A stretch of 64,000 bases of DNA from Acanthosepion esculentum. Its lineage: Eukaryota > Mollusca > Cephalopoda > Sepiida > Sepiidae. A model generated the notes under the pieces. That model was given only the letters and a program-made list of their open reading frames with translations, had not been told where the DNA came from and made no database searches. Positions 11,400-23,745 of this stretch are shown here, one piece after another; position 1 is the stretch's first letter, and every line of letters starts with the position of its first letter. The translations under genes were made by a program, and so were the position numbers. The stretch is from contig OZ038500.1 of assembly GCA_964036315.1 (NCBI GenBank), positions 60,193,446 through 60,257,445 of the forward strand, given 5' to 3'.

Positions 11400-12295
11400 A
11401 AAATGAAATATATAGAGTGAAAGTGAAAGGGAAAGTATATTTTTTTTTATATAAATCAGATCGATTTCTATGTTTACTATCCCCTATGATATAAATTCCT
11501 ATTCAATTTCGAAATCTACATAATAATGGTAAACCCGTTAACAATAATATTTTCCACGATTTAAGACGCACAGTACGAATCGTATCGATTTCTTTCTATG
11601 GGTCCTTCTAATTTTATTTCGATTTCTCCCCATATTGAATCAAAGAAAACCGTTGCGTGGCACTGATATAAATGTTTTAAAAAAGAGAATAAGAAACATG
11701 TGAAGAGTGGGGAATATCTGGCAAGGGACTGGGGGTAGGGAACGCCACGACATCTCTTTCAATTATATTTTGCAACATCGCTAGCGAGAAATCGAATTTA
11801 TTACAGTCAGTTTAGAGACGCACTTCATTTCACAGGAGACACATTCACGTACGCAACAAGAGCTTGTCTATATTACAAGCAAACATGTATAGAAGCGTTC
11901 GCCAGCATTTTGGGAGAGTTTTTTGTAATGTCAGATTTTAAAGGCGACGAGACGTCTATATTATTATACCACCTTTGGTAAAAAAAAAAAGTATTTTTTT
12001 TTATTTTAATTCCAACAAATTTAATAATAGAAGAACAGGAAGTGTTATGAAAATGAATGCAAATGTCTGAAGATCCAGATTTTGGTCGAAATCTAAAGTC
12101 TGTTTTCTTTGTAATCATGGTGCAAGGGTTCATCCAAAAGTAAGACTCTCCATTAAACACAAAGAATTCAATAGTAGAAGGAAGACAAGCATACTAAAAT
12201 GAACACACAACGTCACACGGTATCAAATATAATTTAAAGTTCAAGTAGAGTAATTCATAGAGTCTTCTCAGACAATCGTTTTCGGTGACATTAAT
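11400..12295. other. Unassigned spacer
   Basis: No recognisable motif. A 95-residue minus-strand frame (11,873-12,160) has neither known domain nor composition bias. The last ~30 bp before the TA block (GGTGACATTAATTTGAA) match 19.57 kb. Confidence 0.4.
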
Positions 12296-12298
12296 TTG

Positions 12299-12813
<515 letters not shown>

Positions 12814-12817
12814 ATTT

Positions 12818-13262
12818 TTTTTTTTAATCATATCACCCCAAGCAAGGCCGGAGGCCACTATCACGCAAGGGGTTAAAGAAGGCCTGGAAGAAGAGCAGAT
12901 AGGAGTGGCAAGGGAGGGGATATGGAGAAAGAGAAAGACAGTGGGTCGATCAAGGCAATGTGGCCACAAAAGATCCGAAGCGAGAGCAGATAGGAATGAA
13001 AAATGAAAGGATGTGGAGAAGGGAAGTGTATAGATCAAGGCAACTGGAGATGTCGATTGACGCTACACTTAAACCGTTGGAGATTGTATTTGTCAGGGAA
13101 ACAGTAGTAGGGAAGGGAGTTCCATAGGCGAGATGTGCGAGACATGAAGCTATTGGAGTAGAAGAGACGTCTACATCTAACAGTTTCCACGGTGTAGGGG
13201 TGGGAGCGGGATGCCAGCCTGGTGGGGCGTTTAGATTCACGAGGCATGGGGACAAGCGATAT
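12818..13262 (-). pseudogene. CR1/jockey-like reverse transcriptase 3' end, minus strand
   Basis: The minus-strand frame 13,247-13,035 encodes SKRPTRLASRSHPYTVETV, then RTSRLWNSLPYYCFPDKYNL and FKCSVNRHL. This is the conserved C-terminus of CR1/jockey-type non-LTR reverse transcriptases (TR...S.P+.V...R....F..R..RLWNSLP...FP..Y.L..FK..VNRHL). It is followed by a degraded 3' UTR, the terminal GGGGTGATATGATT and an A-tail seen as T10 at 12,815-12,826. The core RT and endonuclease are lost to 5' truncation. It is the best-preserved copy of this C-terminus in the window. Confidence 0.85.
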
Positions 13263-13273
13263 ATATATATATA

Positions 13274-13328
13274 TTACAAAGAGTCAATCATACCTTGAAT
13301 CAATCAGCAATGACTGACTCTCTGTAAT
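13274..13328. repeat. Short hairpin
   Basis: ATTACAAAGAGTCAATCAT and ATGACTGACTCTCTGTAAT are inverted copies with two mismatches around an 18-bp loop. (TA)n lies immediately to the left. Confidence 0.75.
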
Positions 13329-13349
13329 GTAAATATATGCTGCCTATTT

Positions 13350-13353
<4 letters not shown>

Positions 13354-13422
<69 letters not shown>
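13354..13422. repeat. (TA)n microsatellite
   Basis: About 34 TA units. Confidence 0.95.
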
Positions 13423-13429
<7 letters not shown>

Positions 13430-13835
13430 AGTTAATTTTAATACAAGGAATAATCATACGCGTGTTTTTGATTTGTGGGCGCCCACAAATACTGAAGCTT
13501 ACACCTCATGAAAGGAGGAATGGAGATAGTTGGCGCACACAGGTACAAAATGGGGCGGGAAAAAGGAACTTCATTTTAAGCGTCCACGATGGATTCTATC
13601 GAAGTTCAGAAATATGATATCCTTGTTAAGACAATTTGAGGACCATTCTTCTTTTCAGAAAGTTCCTTGTAAGAACTTGATTACGCCTTTCAAGATTGTG
13701 TTCTGCATTTTGTTAGATTTGCTTTTGAGTTTATTCTACTACTTCTCTTAAGACATTTCGCTTAAAAATAATTACAAGCTTTTTAAAATTATATGCGCAA
13801 GTCTATCTGTATATTGAACTTACTGAAGACACCCG
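13430..13835. other. Unassigned spacer
   Basis: A 73-residue frame at 13,530-13,751 has a hydrophobic C-terminal end but no recognisable motif. Probably chance. Confidence 0.35.
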
Positions 13836-14130
13836 CAGGCAGCTCGATTTGACGTGTACAAATTGCGGTAGAGTGCGTTTGTCGATGTCTGGTCTAAGGA
13901 GTCACAACTATGGAGAGTGGCAATTGACTATAAAGCCGTAGATGTCCAGCATTGAAATGTGGTATTTGTGGTAAGACATGCGGACCCAGAAGCAGTTTCA
14001 TACGACATTTCAGACTGCATGATAATGTAACACCCACTGTTGGACCTCTTAGGTGCCCTGTTTGTTGTGCCAGAGTATGTAGGTCCTTTGCTGGGCTAAA
14101 GAGCCAGATTCGTTCAGCACATCAATAGAT
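13836..14130 (+). pseudogene. C2H2 zinc-finger relic of a non-LTR retroelement
   Basis: Across one frameshift the translation gives TCTNCGRVRLSMSGLRSHN, then CGICGKTCGPRSSFIRHF with a following RLH, then [19 protein letters not shown] ending RSAH and a stop. These are three C-x2-C-x12-H-like fingers. The element 1.1 kb downstream ends with a very similar finger. Known endonuclease/reverse-transcriptase non-LTR elements of metazoa often carry such a C-terminal finger. I infer the tail of a related element, now detached by (TA)n expansion and insertions; a fragment of a host zinc-finger gene is the alternative. Confidence 0.5.
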
Positions 14131-14191
14131 ATTCTCCAAAAAGATATGTAGTAAAGGCCAGGTAGTACGCGGACACGAGTTGGCAAACACC

Positions 14192-14355
<164 letters not shown>

Positions 14356-14429
14356 GTCGAATATCTCCCTTTCTTTCTCTCCCTTTCCCTCTCTTTATCT
14401 CTCTCACTTATTCATCAGAGAGATTTTAT

Positions 14430-14619
14430 CTTGTCAAACCTTATTTTTAGTGGATAATCATATTTTAATAAACTCTACATTTATTTATTAATCATTAAAC
14501 TTTAATAAGATTTTCTCCAATATTCAGGCCGGTAGACGTAAATAAATACACTTTTTAATAAGTAAACGAAGGGTCTACTCAATTATGAGTATTCACTTAA
14601 AATAACTTTCAAAGTGATA

Positions 14620-14620
<1 letters not shown>
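14430..14620. mobile_element. AT-rich MITE-like repeat (CAGGCCGG family), copy 2
   Basis: TTCAGGCCGGTAGACGTAAA at about 14,524 matches 5.20 kb. The end block (GGTCTACTCAATTATGAGTA then TTCACTTAAAATAAC) is the inverse of the other copy's start, so the family has terminal inverted repeats of at least ~35 bp. Confidence 0.6.
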
Positions 14621-14622
<2 letters not shown>

Positions 14623-14675
<53 letters not shown>

Positions 14676-14760
14676 CCTGTTCAAATTTATAACATATACA
14701 TTTTATATCATTACAAATGTTGCAATTTTGTTTCGACGCTGCTAGTGTTTTATCAAGTCA

Positions 14761-14800
<40 letters not shown>

Positions 14801-14801
14801 T

Positions 14802-14856
<55 letters not shown>

Positions 14857-14880
14857 TATATGTATATATATATATATATA
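14623..14880. repeat. Three (TA)n tracts with a TCATCTAA/TTAGATGA hairpin
   Basis: TA tracts at 14,623-14,672, 14,765-14,795 and 14,804-14,880. AGTCATCTAATATA at 14,757 and TATATTAGATGACT at 14,791-14,806 form a perfect inverted pair. Confidence 0.85.
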
Positions 14881-15089
14881 GGTAACTATACGCGTGTCGA
14901 AAAAACCTTCGAATTCTTGATTTAACAATACCCAAATCAATCTCGAAGGGAAAAAAGCTTTTAAAAAAGAAAGAGCCAGGAACATGAAAGTATGTGGAAA
15001 ATAATCGCCCAGATACAGGTTCAAGGCCCAAAGAGAAAACCCCGATACGAGTAAACAACTAACTAAAGAGCACGGTACAAACGTGGAGC

Positions 15090-15155
15090 AAACCGAGTCA
15101 AACCTAATGGGCCAGACAAACCTACCTTAGTAGTTTTGTCTGGCTCAATAAGTTT

Positions 15156-15163
<8 letters not shown>
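15090..15163. mobile_element. Short hairpin element next to (TA)n
   Basis: GTCAAACCTAATGGGCCAGA at 15,097 is answered by TCTGGCTCAATAAGTTTGAC ending about 15,159, with five mismatches and a centre near 15,128. (TA)n starts at the right edge. Confidence 0.6.

Positions 15164-15200
<37 letters not shown>
15160..15200. repeat. (TA)n microsatellite
   Basis: About 20 TA units between the hairpin element and the reverse-transcriptase relic. Confidence 0.93.
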
Positions 15201-15203
<3 letters not shown>

Positions 15204-15209
15204 GCTCTC

Positions 15210-16325
15210 TACTTCTTGGTCATACTACACCATGCTTTTAGTGATCTTGATCTTGGCGACTTCTTTAACAATCAACTATTTAAATCAAAATCAATTATTC
15301 GTTATATTTTGTTTGCTGATGACGCTGCAATCATGGCCACCTCAATCGAAGAAGTTCAAGCACTCGTCACTCTTTTTTCAACAGCTTGCAACGCATTCGG
15401 ATTAACTACAAGCATAAAGAAAACTGAAGTTGTCCATCAACCAAGGCCTACCCCTAAGCAGGTCAAAGGCGTAAAACAAAAACCACATGCTCATACCTTT
15501 CCAATCGTTCCATGTTGGCAGTAACAATCTGAAGTATGTGAAATCTTTCTCGTACTTAGGAAGTAAAGTCAATTCAAGTTCCACTTTGGATGACGAAATA
15601 GTTAACCAAATATCAAAGGCAACTAATGCCTTTGGGAAGCTTAATCATCGCCTATGGAATGTTCGTGGGATTTCACTGAAAAAGAAAATCAGTGTCTCTA
15701 AGTAGTCATTCTCACCACACTTCTTTATGGGTCAGAATCGTGGCCGCCATACAGGACACACATCAATCAACATGATGCTTTTCATAAACGCTGTCTTCTT
15801 TCAATATGCGGACATATACGACGGGACAAAATCTCTAACCCTGATCTTTTCATCAAATGTGTCGTTTGTGGTATCGAATCCTTTCCGATGCAATCACAGT
15901 TCAGATGGGGTGGTCATGTCATCAGAATGAGTGATGATCGGATGCCGAAAATCCTCATGTATAACCAACTTTTTCATGGTAAACTTAATGTAGGCCGTCC
16001 TTGGTTACGCTTCAAGGACAAACTTAAATACAATTTAAATGCGGAAAACTTCCCTATAGAATAGGTCGAACTCGTCGTTGAAAACCGAGCAAACTGGAGG
16101 AACATCTGCTACCGAGGTATAAGAAACTTTGAAAAAAATCGTTTCAACCATGTGAGAGAATTAAGAACCAACACCAAATCTCGTGCTAATGTATCGGCCC
16201 ATATGGTGGACAACCCTTTGGTATGCCCCTCGTGTAGACTTGTTTGCAAATCCCGTGCAGAATTGTTATCTCATACGAAACATAAACATAAAAACTGAAC
16301 GTAAAGACACTCATACGTCGGAAAC
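15210..16325 (+). pseudogene. Non-LTR reverse transcriptase, C-terminal half with zinc finger
   Basis: A reverse-transcriptase catalytic motif is visible as IIRYILFADDAAIMATS (15,294-15,345), a FADD box with the two aspartates intact. Then come KKTEVVHQP, NNLKYVKSFSYLGSKVNSSS, DDEIVNQISKATNAFGKL and, after a shift, TLLYGSESWPPYRTH (15,717-15,760). RWGGHVIRMSDDRMPKILM and GRPWLRFKDKLKYNL follow, and a C2H2 finger starts CPSCRLVCKSRAELLSH (about 16,223-16,292). This order is that of endonuclease/reverse-transcriptase non-LTR elements. The N-terminal endonuclease and RT motifs A and B are missing, and several stops or frameshifts occur (for example at about 15,705 and 16,061). It ends in (CA)n(TA)n. 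Non-functional. Confidence 0.85.
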
Positions 16326-16339
16326 GACGAGAGGGTGCA

Positions 16340-16341
<2 letters not shown>

Positions 16342-16410
<69 letters not shown>
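16342..16410. repeat. (CA)n-(TA)n microsatellite
   Basis: About 26 CA units then about 8 TA units at the 3' side of the retroelement relic. Confidence 0.95.
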
Positions 16411-16602
16411 GTAGCGGACATAATATAAGGAAAAAAAAACAAAAAAAATTATTATGTAAATTTTTGTAACTTCGTATAATATTTATGCATTACACACTAA
16501 TCTTTATTCAGTAAAAAATTCATTGTTAATCATGCATTACTTTTTAAGTAATACACATATTTATGTCTTTGTTGTCTCCGTAACTTATATTATGGCCGCT
16601 AC

Positions 16603-16605
<3 letters not shown>

Positions 16606-16685
<80 letters not shown>
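16606..16685. repeat. (TA)n microsatellite
   Basis: About 40 TA units. Confidence 0.95.
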
Positions 16686-16687
<2 letters not shown>

Positions 16688-16879
16688 TATAAAATGACAA
16701 TTGGAAAAATCTTAGATCTTGCCGACGCGTTTCGTCTTCCGACTTTTTCAAGGCAAAAATGAAATCGAAATATCTCTGTTGTTATAGTTGTTATAGTTAC
16801 ATTAAAATCCAAATTTAAAAACATAGACGCTTCTGTCCAAGCCTTTTGTTTTTTTTTTGTTAATGTAAATTACATTTAA

Positions 16880-16880
<1 letters not shown>

Positions 16881-16918
<38 letters not shown>

Positions 16919-17318
16919 TACATGTTTCATAAAATAATATAGACAAGTGTTGTCTATTTATTTTATGTAAGTTCTTTTCATATAGTCTGATAAGCTTAAT
17001 AACATTATCATTAAACGGAGAAAGAAAATCACAATATTGATACATATTTTTTAATCCAATCTAAGCTTTCGGCTTACATAAGCCATTATCGAAGATGACA
17101 ATTACACAATATATTAAGCAATACACGAACAAGAAATTGATGATAGTCTGTTTTTGTTTACACTGATGATTTCCAAGCAACGACAAACACGTGCAAATAA
17201 GACGCTGAAAGCGAAAATCGCACCACAGCTCATGACGTCACACATGACCACGCGAGAGTGAATTCGATGAGTATTGAGTATGGAAAGCCGTTGGCATAAA
17301 CCAATGGCTTCTGTTACC
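16881..17318 (-). mobile_element. (TA)n plus Penelope-like element tail or MITE
   Basis: From 16,914 the sequence (CATGTTTCATAAAATAATAT, TGTCTATTTATTTTATGTAA, GTCTGATAAGCTTAAT, TTCGGCTTACATAAGCCATT, CACACATGACCACGCGAG) is shared with 27.31-27.70 kb, and its first ~90 bp with 49.23-49.32 kb. It directly follows, in minus orientation, the GIY-YIG relic at 17.32-17.62 kb. It may therefore be that element's 3' untranslated tail rather than an independent MITE. Confidence 0.6.
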
Positions 17319-17320
17319 AA

Positions 17321-17625
17321 TTATAGGCATTTCAGTATATTTGTGGAGATTTCATAGTTTATTTTGTTCAGGTTAGGTTTCAACTGCTTTATGTATATAG
17401 CTTGAAGAATTTTTAGTTTTTGTTTATTGTTTTCATGTTTAATTATAATTGTGTTTTCGACGAGGATTTTCCTGAATTGTGTATGCGGCCAGGCATGTTG
17501 TTTTAAATGCCTAAAAATGTTAGAGTTATCATTCGAATGTAGTGTCAAGCCCGTGAAAGCGAGATTGTGGTGTGGCCAACATAGATATTATTTAGTTCGT
17601 CAAAGAAATTAAATTTATTATTTAT
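17321..17625 (-). pseudogene. Penelope-like element GIY-YIG endonuclease relic
   Basis: On the minus strand, NIYVGHTTISLSRA runs to about 17,550. After a one-base shift the frame 17,548-17,321 continues LHSNDNSNIFRHLKQHAWPH, then QFRKILVENTIIIKHENNKQ, KLKILQAIYIKQLKPNLNKI and STNILKCL before the stop. The YVGHTT...SLSRR...H start and the 'EAIYIK..KP.LN' end are those of the GIY-YIG (URI-type) nuclease domain at the C-terminus of Penelope-like retroelements, which nicks DNA for target-primed reverse transcription. The reverse-transcriptase part is absent. One frameshift shows it is dead. Confidence 0.7.
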
Positions 17626-18250
17626 TATAACAATTTATAGAATGTTATTTTATTTTCCATTATGCTAACAAGTATTTACTTTTCTGGGTTTCAGAAACTT
17701 TTCGAATATTTTATCTGTTAATTCTGCTTCTGTATAATCTATAAGCCATTTTAAACGATTTTAGTCACAATACTTCATGTGTAACTGTTTCTGTGGACAG
17801 ACTAAATATTAATGAATAGAAAGAAAACTTAATGAATACGATAGGTACATTGTGGCAGTTGTCATAATAGTTGTTATTAAGTGTTATTTGTTGTATAATA
17901 AATTTCACCCCCTCCCTTATTTGTAAACGTATCACATTTGTATTCTCGCCGAATATTTTGAGTATGGAGATGGTGCAATTCTATTCTAATTTACATGTGT
18001 CGGTATAGGAGCCTGGTCAAAGTGATGTAGGAACAGCCATCATTATAGATAAGTGTAGTCAAGCAACATTTAGGCAATTTGACACTCATTTAACCCAAGA
18101 AAGAAAATATATATTTACATACTATAAAATATAAGAAAACTAAAACAAACAACTTCGTCAGTCATGTATTAAAGAGGGGTTGCTTCCCAATTACACACGC
18201 ACAAACACACACACATATGTGTGTGCACACGCGCGTGTGTGTGCGCGTGT
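17626..18250. other. AT-rich spacer ending in a (CA/TG) palindrome
   Basis: Nothing is recognised until 18,195-18,250, where CACACACACATATGTGTGTG and CACACGCGCGTGTGTG form self-complementary alternating purine-pyrimidine DNA. This ends at the TA into which the Tc1 element inserted. Confidence 0.5.
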
Positions 18251-18620
18251 ACAGTCCCCTTCAAATATACTGAAAAGTCAAGTCCAATTCCTTTGTTTTT
18301 AATGCTAACTGAAGGTATTTGGGTTTAAAATTAAAAGATGACTATGAGATAAGAATTCACAATATCCGCTTTTAATTCCTGGTATTTAGATTAAGATGTA
18401 TTAAACAACTTATTACATATCACCTTCTCTTTGAAATCACCCATTTTTCAAGTGAACAAATCTATTAGAATACGTGACTGAAAGGTGTTTCTTACTGCAC
18501 AGATAGTGACTATTAGATTGATTGTTTAATCATTAAATAGCTCTGAATGACTAATCTTGGGTTTTAGCATTGAGTTCCGCTTGTAAATATTTCATTCCTT
18601 GTTAAAAAGGATAGATCAAC

Positions 18621-19531
18621 ATGAAGACGAGAGAGCTGTCCCTGGGAAGCCATTTTGAAGCTGGGAAAAGAAGGAAAGCCGACCAGAGACATTAGAAAAT
18701 AGCCAATACAACAATGTGGAAGATCCTGGAAAAGAAAGAAACATAAAACAGGTCGCCAAGGAAAACAATAGCAGTTATTGACAAAACCATTATGAGAGCC
18801 GTGATACCCCCCACACAAAAAAAATACAGTCCGTGAAATCACCAACAACGTCTACAGTGTAAGGGTGAAGGTTCTATAATCCACCGTTCGAAGAAGAATT
18901 CGAGAGTAGAACTATAGAGGACATACCACCAGATTAAGAATCGGAAGGCCAGATTAGAATCTGCAATGAAGTACAGAGTTGAGCCACAAAAGTTCTGGAA
19001 TAACGACATACATTGAAAGGAGAATGTGTGGAGAATGAAAGGATTTACTTATTATCTAAAGCATACAAGCTCATCTGTGAAGCATGGTGGAGGCAGTGTT
19101 TTGGCTTGGGCTTAAATGGTTGCTTTTGGAACAGGTTCATAAATATTTATTGATGATGTAACTCATGATGGCAGCAGTAGAATGAATTCAGAACCCTACC
19201 GAAATATATTGTTTCTTCAATGTACATAGAAATACAAATAAACTAATCGGGAGAATGTATATCATAAAGAAGGGAAATGACCCAAGCTATACTGCCAACA
19301 CAACAAAAGAATTAATTAGGGGACAGTTTTAGACTGGCCAATTAACCACCGGACATTAATCCAAAAAGGATGTATTTCATCTTCTGAAGAGGAGACTGAA
19401 GAAAGCCCCACCATAAAAAAAATCAAAACAGGTTAGAACTGATGGAGGCTGTGTTAAAAGATTTAGTGATGTCAATAGGTCACAGGATTGATGCAGTTGT
19501 TGCAAGCAATGGTTATGCGACGAAATATTAA
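18621..19531 (+). pseudogene. Tc1-family transposase, near full-length pseudogene
   Basis: The start is taken at the ATG giving MKTRELSLG, the usual MKT+ELS opening of Tc1 transposases. Next are the helix-turn-helix residues (GKRRKADQRH region) and NRSPRKTI. After shifts come KHTSSSVKHGGGSVLAWA, MVASGTGSLIFIDDVT, EPYRNIL, IKKGNDPSYTANTTKELI, a PPDINPK block and the end VVASNGYATKY plus TAA. In family terms this is the paired-type DNA-binding domain followed by the DDE integrase fold. The first DE(S) motif is unreadable, the QDNDP motif has become KGNDP and the NPIE motif NPKR, so all three catalytic acids appear lost. At least four frame breaks are visible. The length of ~303 codons is below the usual ~340. 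Confidence 0.88.
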
Positions 19532-19581
19532 GACTATCTCTATTTTAAGACTATCTCTTCCTTTACGGTGACATGAATTTG

Positions 19582-19584
<3 letters not shown>

Positions 19585-19672
<88 letters not shown>
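19585..19672. repeat. (TA)n microsatellite
   Basis: About 43 TA units inside the split repeat. Confidence 0.95.
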
Positions 19673-19673
<1 letters not shown>

Positions 19674-19796
19674 CAATGTGTTTAAGACTTTTTATTATAT
19701 TCTTACTCTGTCCTGGACGTTGAGTTCTATCTGGATTCTATCCGCTTAGAAATTTTTACATATATTTGTATGTGTATGTATGTATGCATACATATT

Positions 19797-19829
<33 letters not shown>

Positions 19830-19830
<1 letters not shown>

Positions 19831-20975
19831 AATAAAAAGGAAAGAACAGTAAGATATAAAATCCGGTGTTCTTATAGATATTTTTATTTTTACACAATAG
19901 TGCTCTATGTAAATTTAAATTTACAGAGCATTAATATTATAAATTAATAGATTTAAAATATGGTTTTACCGCTACACAGTGATGACCATGTTTCAGAAAT
20001 GGAAGCTAAAGCCCCTGAATTTAATTTTGTTATTAAACCAAAGACATTAGTTCCATTTCCTCATCAAGCGAATTTTGGAGTAACTTACTTTTTAAAAATT
20101 TACGGTTGTTAACGGCACAGGAAATATTCATAGTTTGAGGGTTTCCAAGGTTACCGATAAATCCATTCATCTAGACAAGGGGTGGTAGAGGGTTCAATTT
20201 TTAATTTTCGTTGTCTCAGTTAATAGTTACATTTGAAAGCGGGGTTATGTTTAGGGATGGGTAGGGATGTATCTTTTAACAAATTCTGACATCCGCTAAA
20301 TTCATGTCATCTGGGTTTATTTCTAACGGCAAAAATTCTTATGGTATTATTTCTATTTGTATATTTAAAGATTTTGAGGGACTGTTTAGGTTAGAATATG
20401 TTTTATCCACCTTTCTAAAAAGTTATTTTTAATATTTGATATACTATACTTCTAGTTAAAAACCAAGTAAATGTATTAGGATTACTTACAGTATTTAAAA
20501 TTATTTATTCTTATCGAGTATAAGTAAATATTATTTTATTTTATTTTATTTTATGTAAACTTTATGACAATGACGGCAAAGGTGGTTAAATTATTTCACT
20601 AATTCAATAAACTTAGTATTATAAATGTATATATGTATGTATAAAGGACAATTAATGTTCAATATTATATTCTAACTTATTAATTTCACATGACTTTCGG
20701 TGTTCACTTGGATTCTTTCCAGTGTTTGAATTGCTTTGAGAGAGGTGTTATGGTTAGAGTACGTTTTATTTAATTACAATTTTAAAAGATATTTAGGTTA
20801 GAATCTGTTTTATTTAATTTCAATTTTAAAACATTTTTAAAATTCTACTTTCAAATTTAACTTTTTAATTTTAATCGGCTATATTTCTTTATAAACCAAG
20901 TAAATGTAATATAATTATCTACATTATTTAAAATTATTTATACCCATCAAATATGAGTATGTATAATAATCAGGT

Positions 20976-21018
<43 letters not shown>

Positions 21019-21100
21019 GATTATTTAAAGATTATTTAAAGAAAACTTTTGGCAATGTCGTCATTGCCAAAAGTTTTCTTTAAATAATCTTTAAATAATC

Positions 21101-21140
<40 letters not shown>

Positions 21141-22177
21141 ACCTGATTATTATACATACTCATATTTGATGGGTATAAATAATTTTAAATAATGTAGATA
21201 ATTATATTACATTTACTTGGTTTATAAAGAAATATAGCCGATTAAAATTAAAAAGTTAAATTTGAAAGTAGAATTTTAAAAATGTTTTAAAATTGAAATT
21301 AAATAAAACAGATTCTAACCTAAATATCTTTTAAAATTGTAATTAAATAAAACGTACTCTAACCATAACACCTCTCTCAAAGCAATTCAAACACTGGAAA
21401 GAATCCAAGTGAACACCGAAAGTCATGTGAAATTAATAAGTTAGAATATAATATTGAACATTAATTGTCCTTTATACATACATATATACATTTATAATAC
21501 TAAGTTTATTGAATTAGTGAAATAATTTAACCACCTTTGCCGTCATTGTCATAAAGTTTACATAAAATAAAATAAAATAAAATAATATTTACTTATACTC
21601 GATAAGAATAAATAATTTTAAATACTGTAAGTAATCCTAATACATTTACTTGGTTTTTAACTAGAAGTATAGTATATCAAATATTAAAAATAACTTTTTA
21701 GAAAGGTGGATAAAACATATTCTAACCTAAACAGTCCCTCAAAATCTTTAAATATACAAATAGAAATAATACCATAAGAATTTTTGCCGTTAGAAATAAA
21801 CCCAGATGACATGAATTTAGCGGATGTCAGAATTTGTTAAAAGATACATCCCTACCCATCCCTAAACATAACCCCGCTTTCAAATGTAACTATTAACTGA
21901 GACAACGAAAATTAAAAATTGAACCCTCTACCACCCCTTGTCTAGATGAATGGATTTATCGGTAACCTTGGAAACCCTCAAACTATGAATATTTCCTGTG
22001 CCGTTAACAACCGTAAATTTTTAAAAAGTAAGTTACTCCAAAATTCGCTTGATGAGGAAATGGAACTAATGTCTTTGGTTTAATAACAAAATTAAATTCA
22101 GGGGCTTTAGCTTCCATTTCTGAAACATGGTCATCACTGTGTAGCGGTAAAACCATATTTTAAATCTATTAATTTAT

Positions 22178-22183
<6 letters not shown>
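19830..22183. mobile_element. Large foldback element, 2.24 kb near-perfect palindrome
   Basis: The two arms (about 19,936-21,057 and 21,062-22,183) are reverse complements that I cannot tell apart over almost their full length. They meet at GGCAATG-TCGT-CATTGCC, so the loop is only 4 bp. A T-tract of ~37 (20,979-21,015) in the left arm mirrors an A-tract (21,103-21,138). The left side has a further ~105 bp (19,830-19,935) not mirrored on the right but shared with 645-750. (TA)n abuts both outer ends. There is no open frame of note in either arm. It is shared in part with 645-1,411 and 63.11-63.61 kb. It could be a foldback transposon or a dimerised terminal inverted repeat of a larger, unseen transposon. 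Confidence 0.9.
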
Positions 22184-22397
<214 letters not shown>

Positions 22398-22649
22398 TTA
22401 AGACTATCTCTATTTTAAGATTATGTCTTCCTTTACTTTTGCTCCCTTAAAAATAGGGTGATCTTATTCAAAAGGTGGTATGTCTTATGGTGTTTACTAC
22501 ATCTAAATGTAAATAGCATGAAATAAATTCTGACATTCTTAATTCCTGTCTCATACTCATCTTTTGATTTTAAAGCCAAATGTCTTCGATGAATAGCAAA
22601 ACCAAAGGAATTGGCCTTGACGTTCAACTATATTTGGCGGGGACTGTAT

Positions 22650-23445
22650 ATATTGAAAATATGAGAAAGAGGTAGAGTAATTTGTCACGCACAAACATTG
22701 TGTTTATCACTACATGCCACAGCCAATCCCAGGAATTCCTCATCAGAAGGTTTTGGTATACAGTTGATGGAAAATGACATATATCGATTAATGGGAGAGT
22801 CTTCATCTTGATGAGAACATCACCGCAACGGGTTCAGTGAAGTATTTTAAGGGAACTGAAAACGAAGGACATCACGCATCATTATGACAGCTCAAGGTCC
22901 CAATCAGCAAAAGAAGCTCCATAGAAAGCAAAAAAGACTTTAGGCAGATAAGTTGTATCTACAATTATTTATTCACTAGACAAGGCCTCGGGATTCGGCT
23001 TTGCTTCTAGTTCTGGAACGTTTCCTTAGTAGCAAGACAGTTTAAATAGTTAAAATCGCCATTTATTGGACCGAGAGATATATTGTAGCAAGGTTATTTT
23101 TTTACAAGTTTCAATTAAAATATTAATTCAAGAATTTAGACTTCTCATATCACATGTTTTTGCCCTTTCAAATCTTGATGCTTTCATCCATTTTAGATGC
23201 TGCTGTAAGTCATCAATTGATCAATTTGCTATTTGATAAAGTTCTTTGATTTTGATACTGTAGCAACAGTCTACAAGACTTGATGCCGAATTTTCTTCTA
23301 TAAGACTTTTAGTATTCCTCTTCTCCAACTGATTTTTACTCATTGAACTTAGAAAATGGTCGTACAGAGCTGATTCTTCAGCCATTTCTGTTTCAGCTGT
23401 ACGCAATGCATGATATCCATCCCTTGAGTCTCCTACCCTTTTACT
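22650..23445. other. Unassigned spacer
   Basis: Mixed composition. No transposon end or coding motif noticed. Confidence 0.4.
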
Positions 23446-23449
23446 GTTT

Positions 23450-23745
23450 GAATAGTTAAATGTATCCACCACTTCTACTCCAACAGTTTCTTTTCTCGCA
23501 CTTCCTTCCTGTGGAACTACCATCCTTTTACTTACTTCCCTGAAAAATACAATCTTCATAAAATTTAAATGCAACATCAATCGCCATCTTCTATTTTCGC
23601 GAATCCCGCTCATCTTTTATCCTTACCTCAGTCCCCTCTATAAAATGTCTTTCCACTTACATTCACTCTCTGTAACCCCCTGCGTACTTGTGTCATTTCT
23701 ACCTAGCTTGGGGTGAAATGATTAAAAAAAAGAACTTACGCTGTT
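23450..23745 (+). pseudogene. CR1/jockey-like reverse transcriptase 3' end
   Basis: The plus-strand translation gives TVSFLALPSCGTTI, then NTIFIKFKCNINRHLLFSRI. This matches the LWNSLP...FP..YN+..FKC.+NRHL end of the family, without the LWNSLP core. Beyond it are ACCCCCTGCGTACTTGTGTC and CTTGGGGTGAAATGATT followed by an A-tract, the expected 3' terminus of this family. The opposite strand holds a 130-residue open frame, which is antisense coincidence. Confidence 0.7.

Noticed and set aside
20979..21138. Long T and A tracts as retroposon poly(A) tails
   Set aside because: They are mirror images in the palindrome arms and lie inside the element, not at an insertion edge with duplications.
23221..23613. 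130-residue minus-strand open frame as a gene
   Set aside because: The 3' half lies antisense to a recognisable CR1-like C-terminus on the plus strand, and the remainder has no motif.
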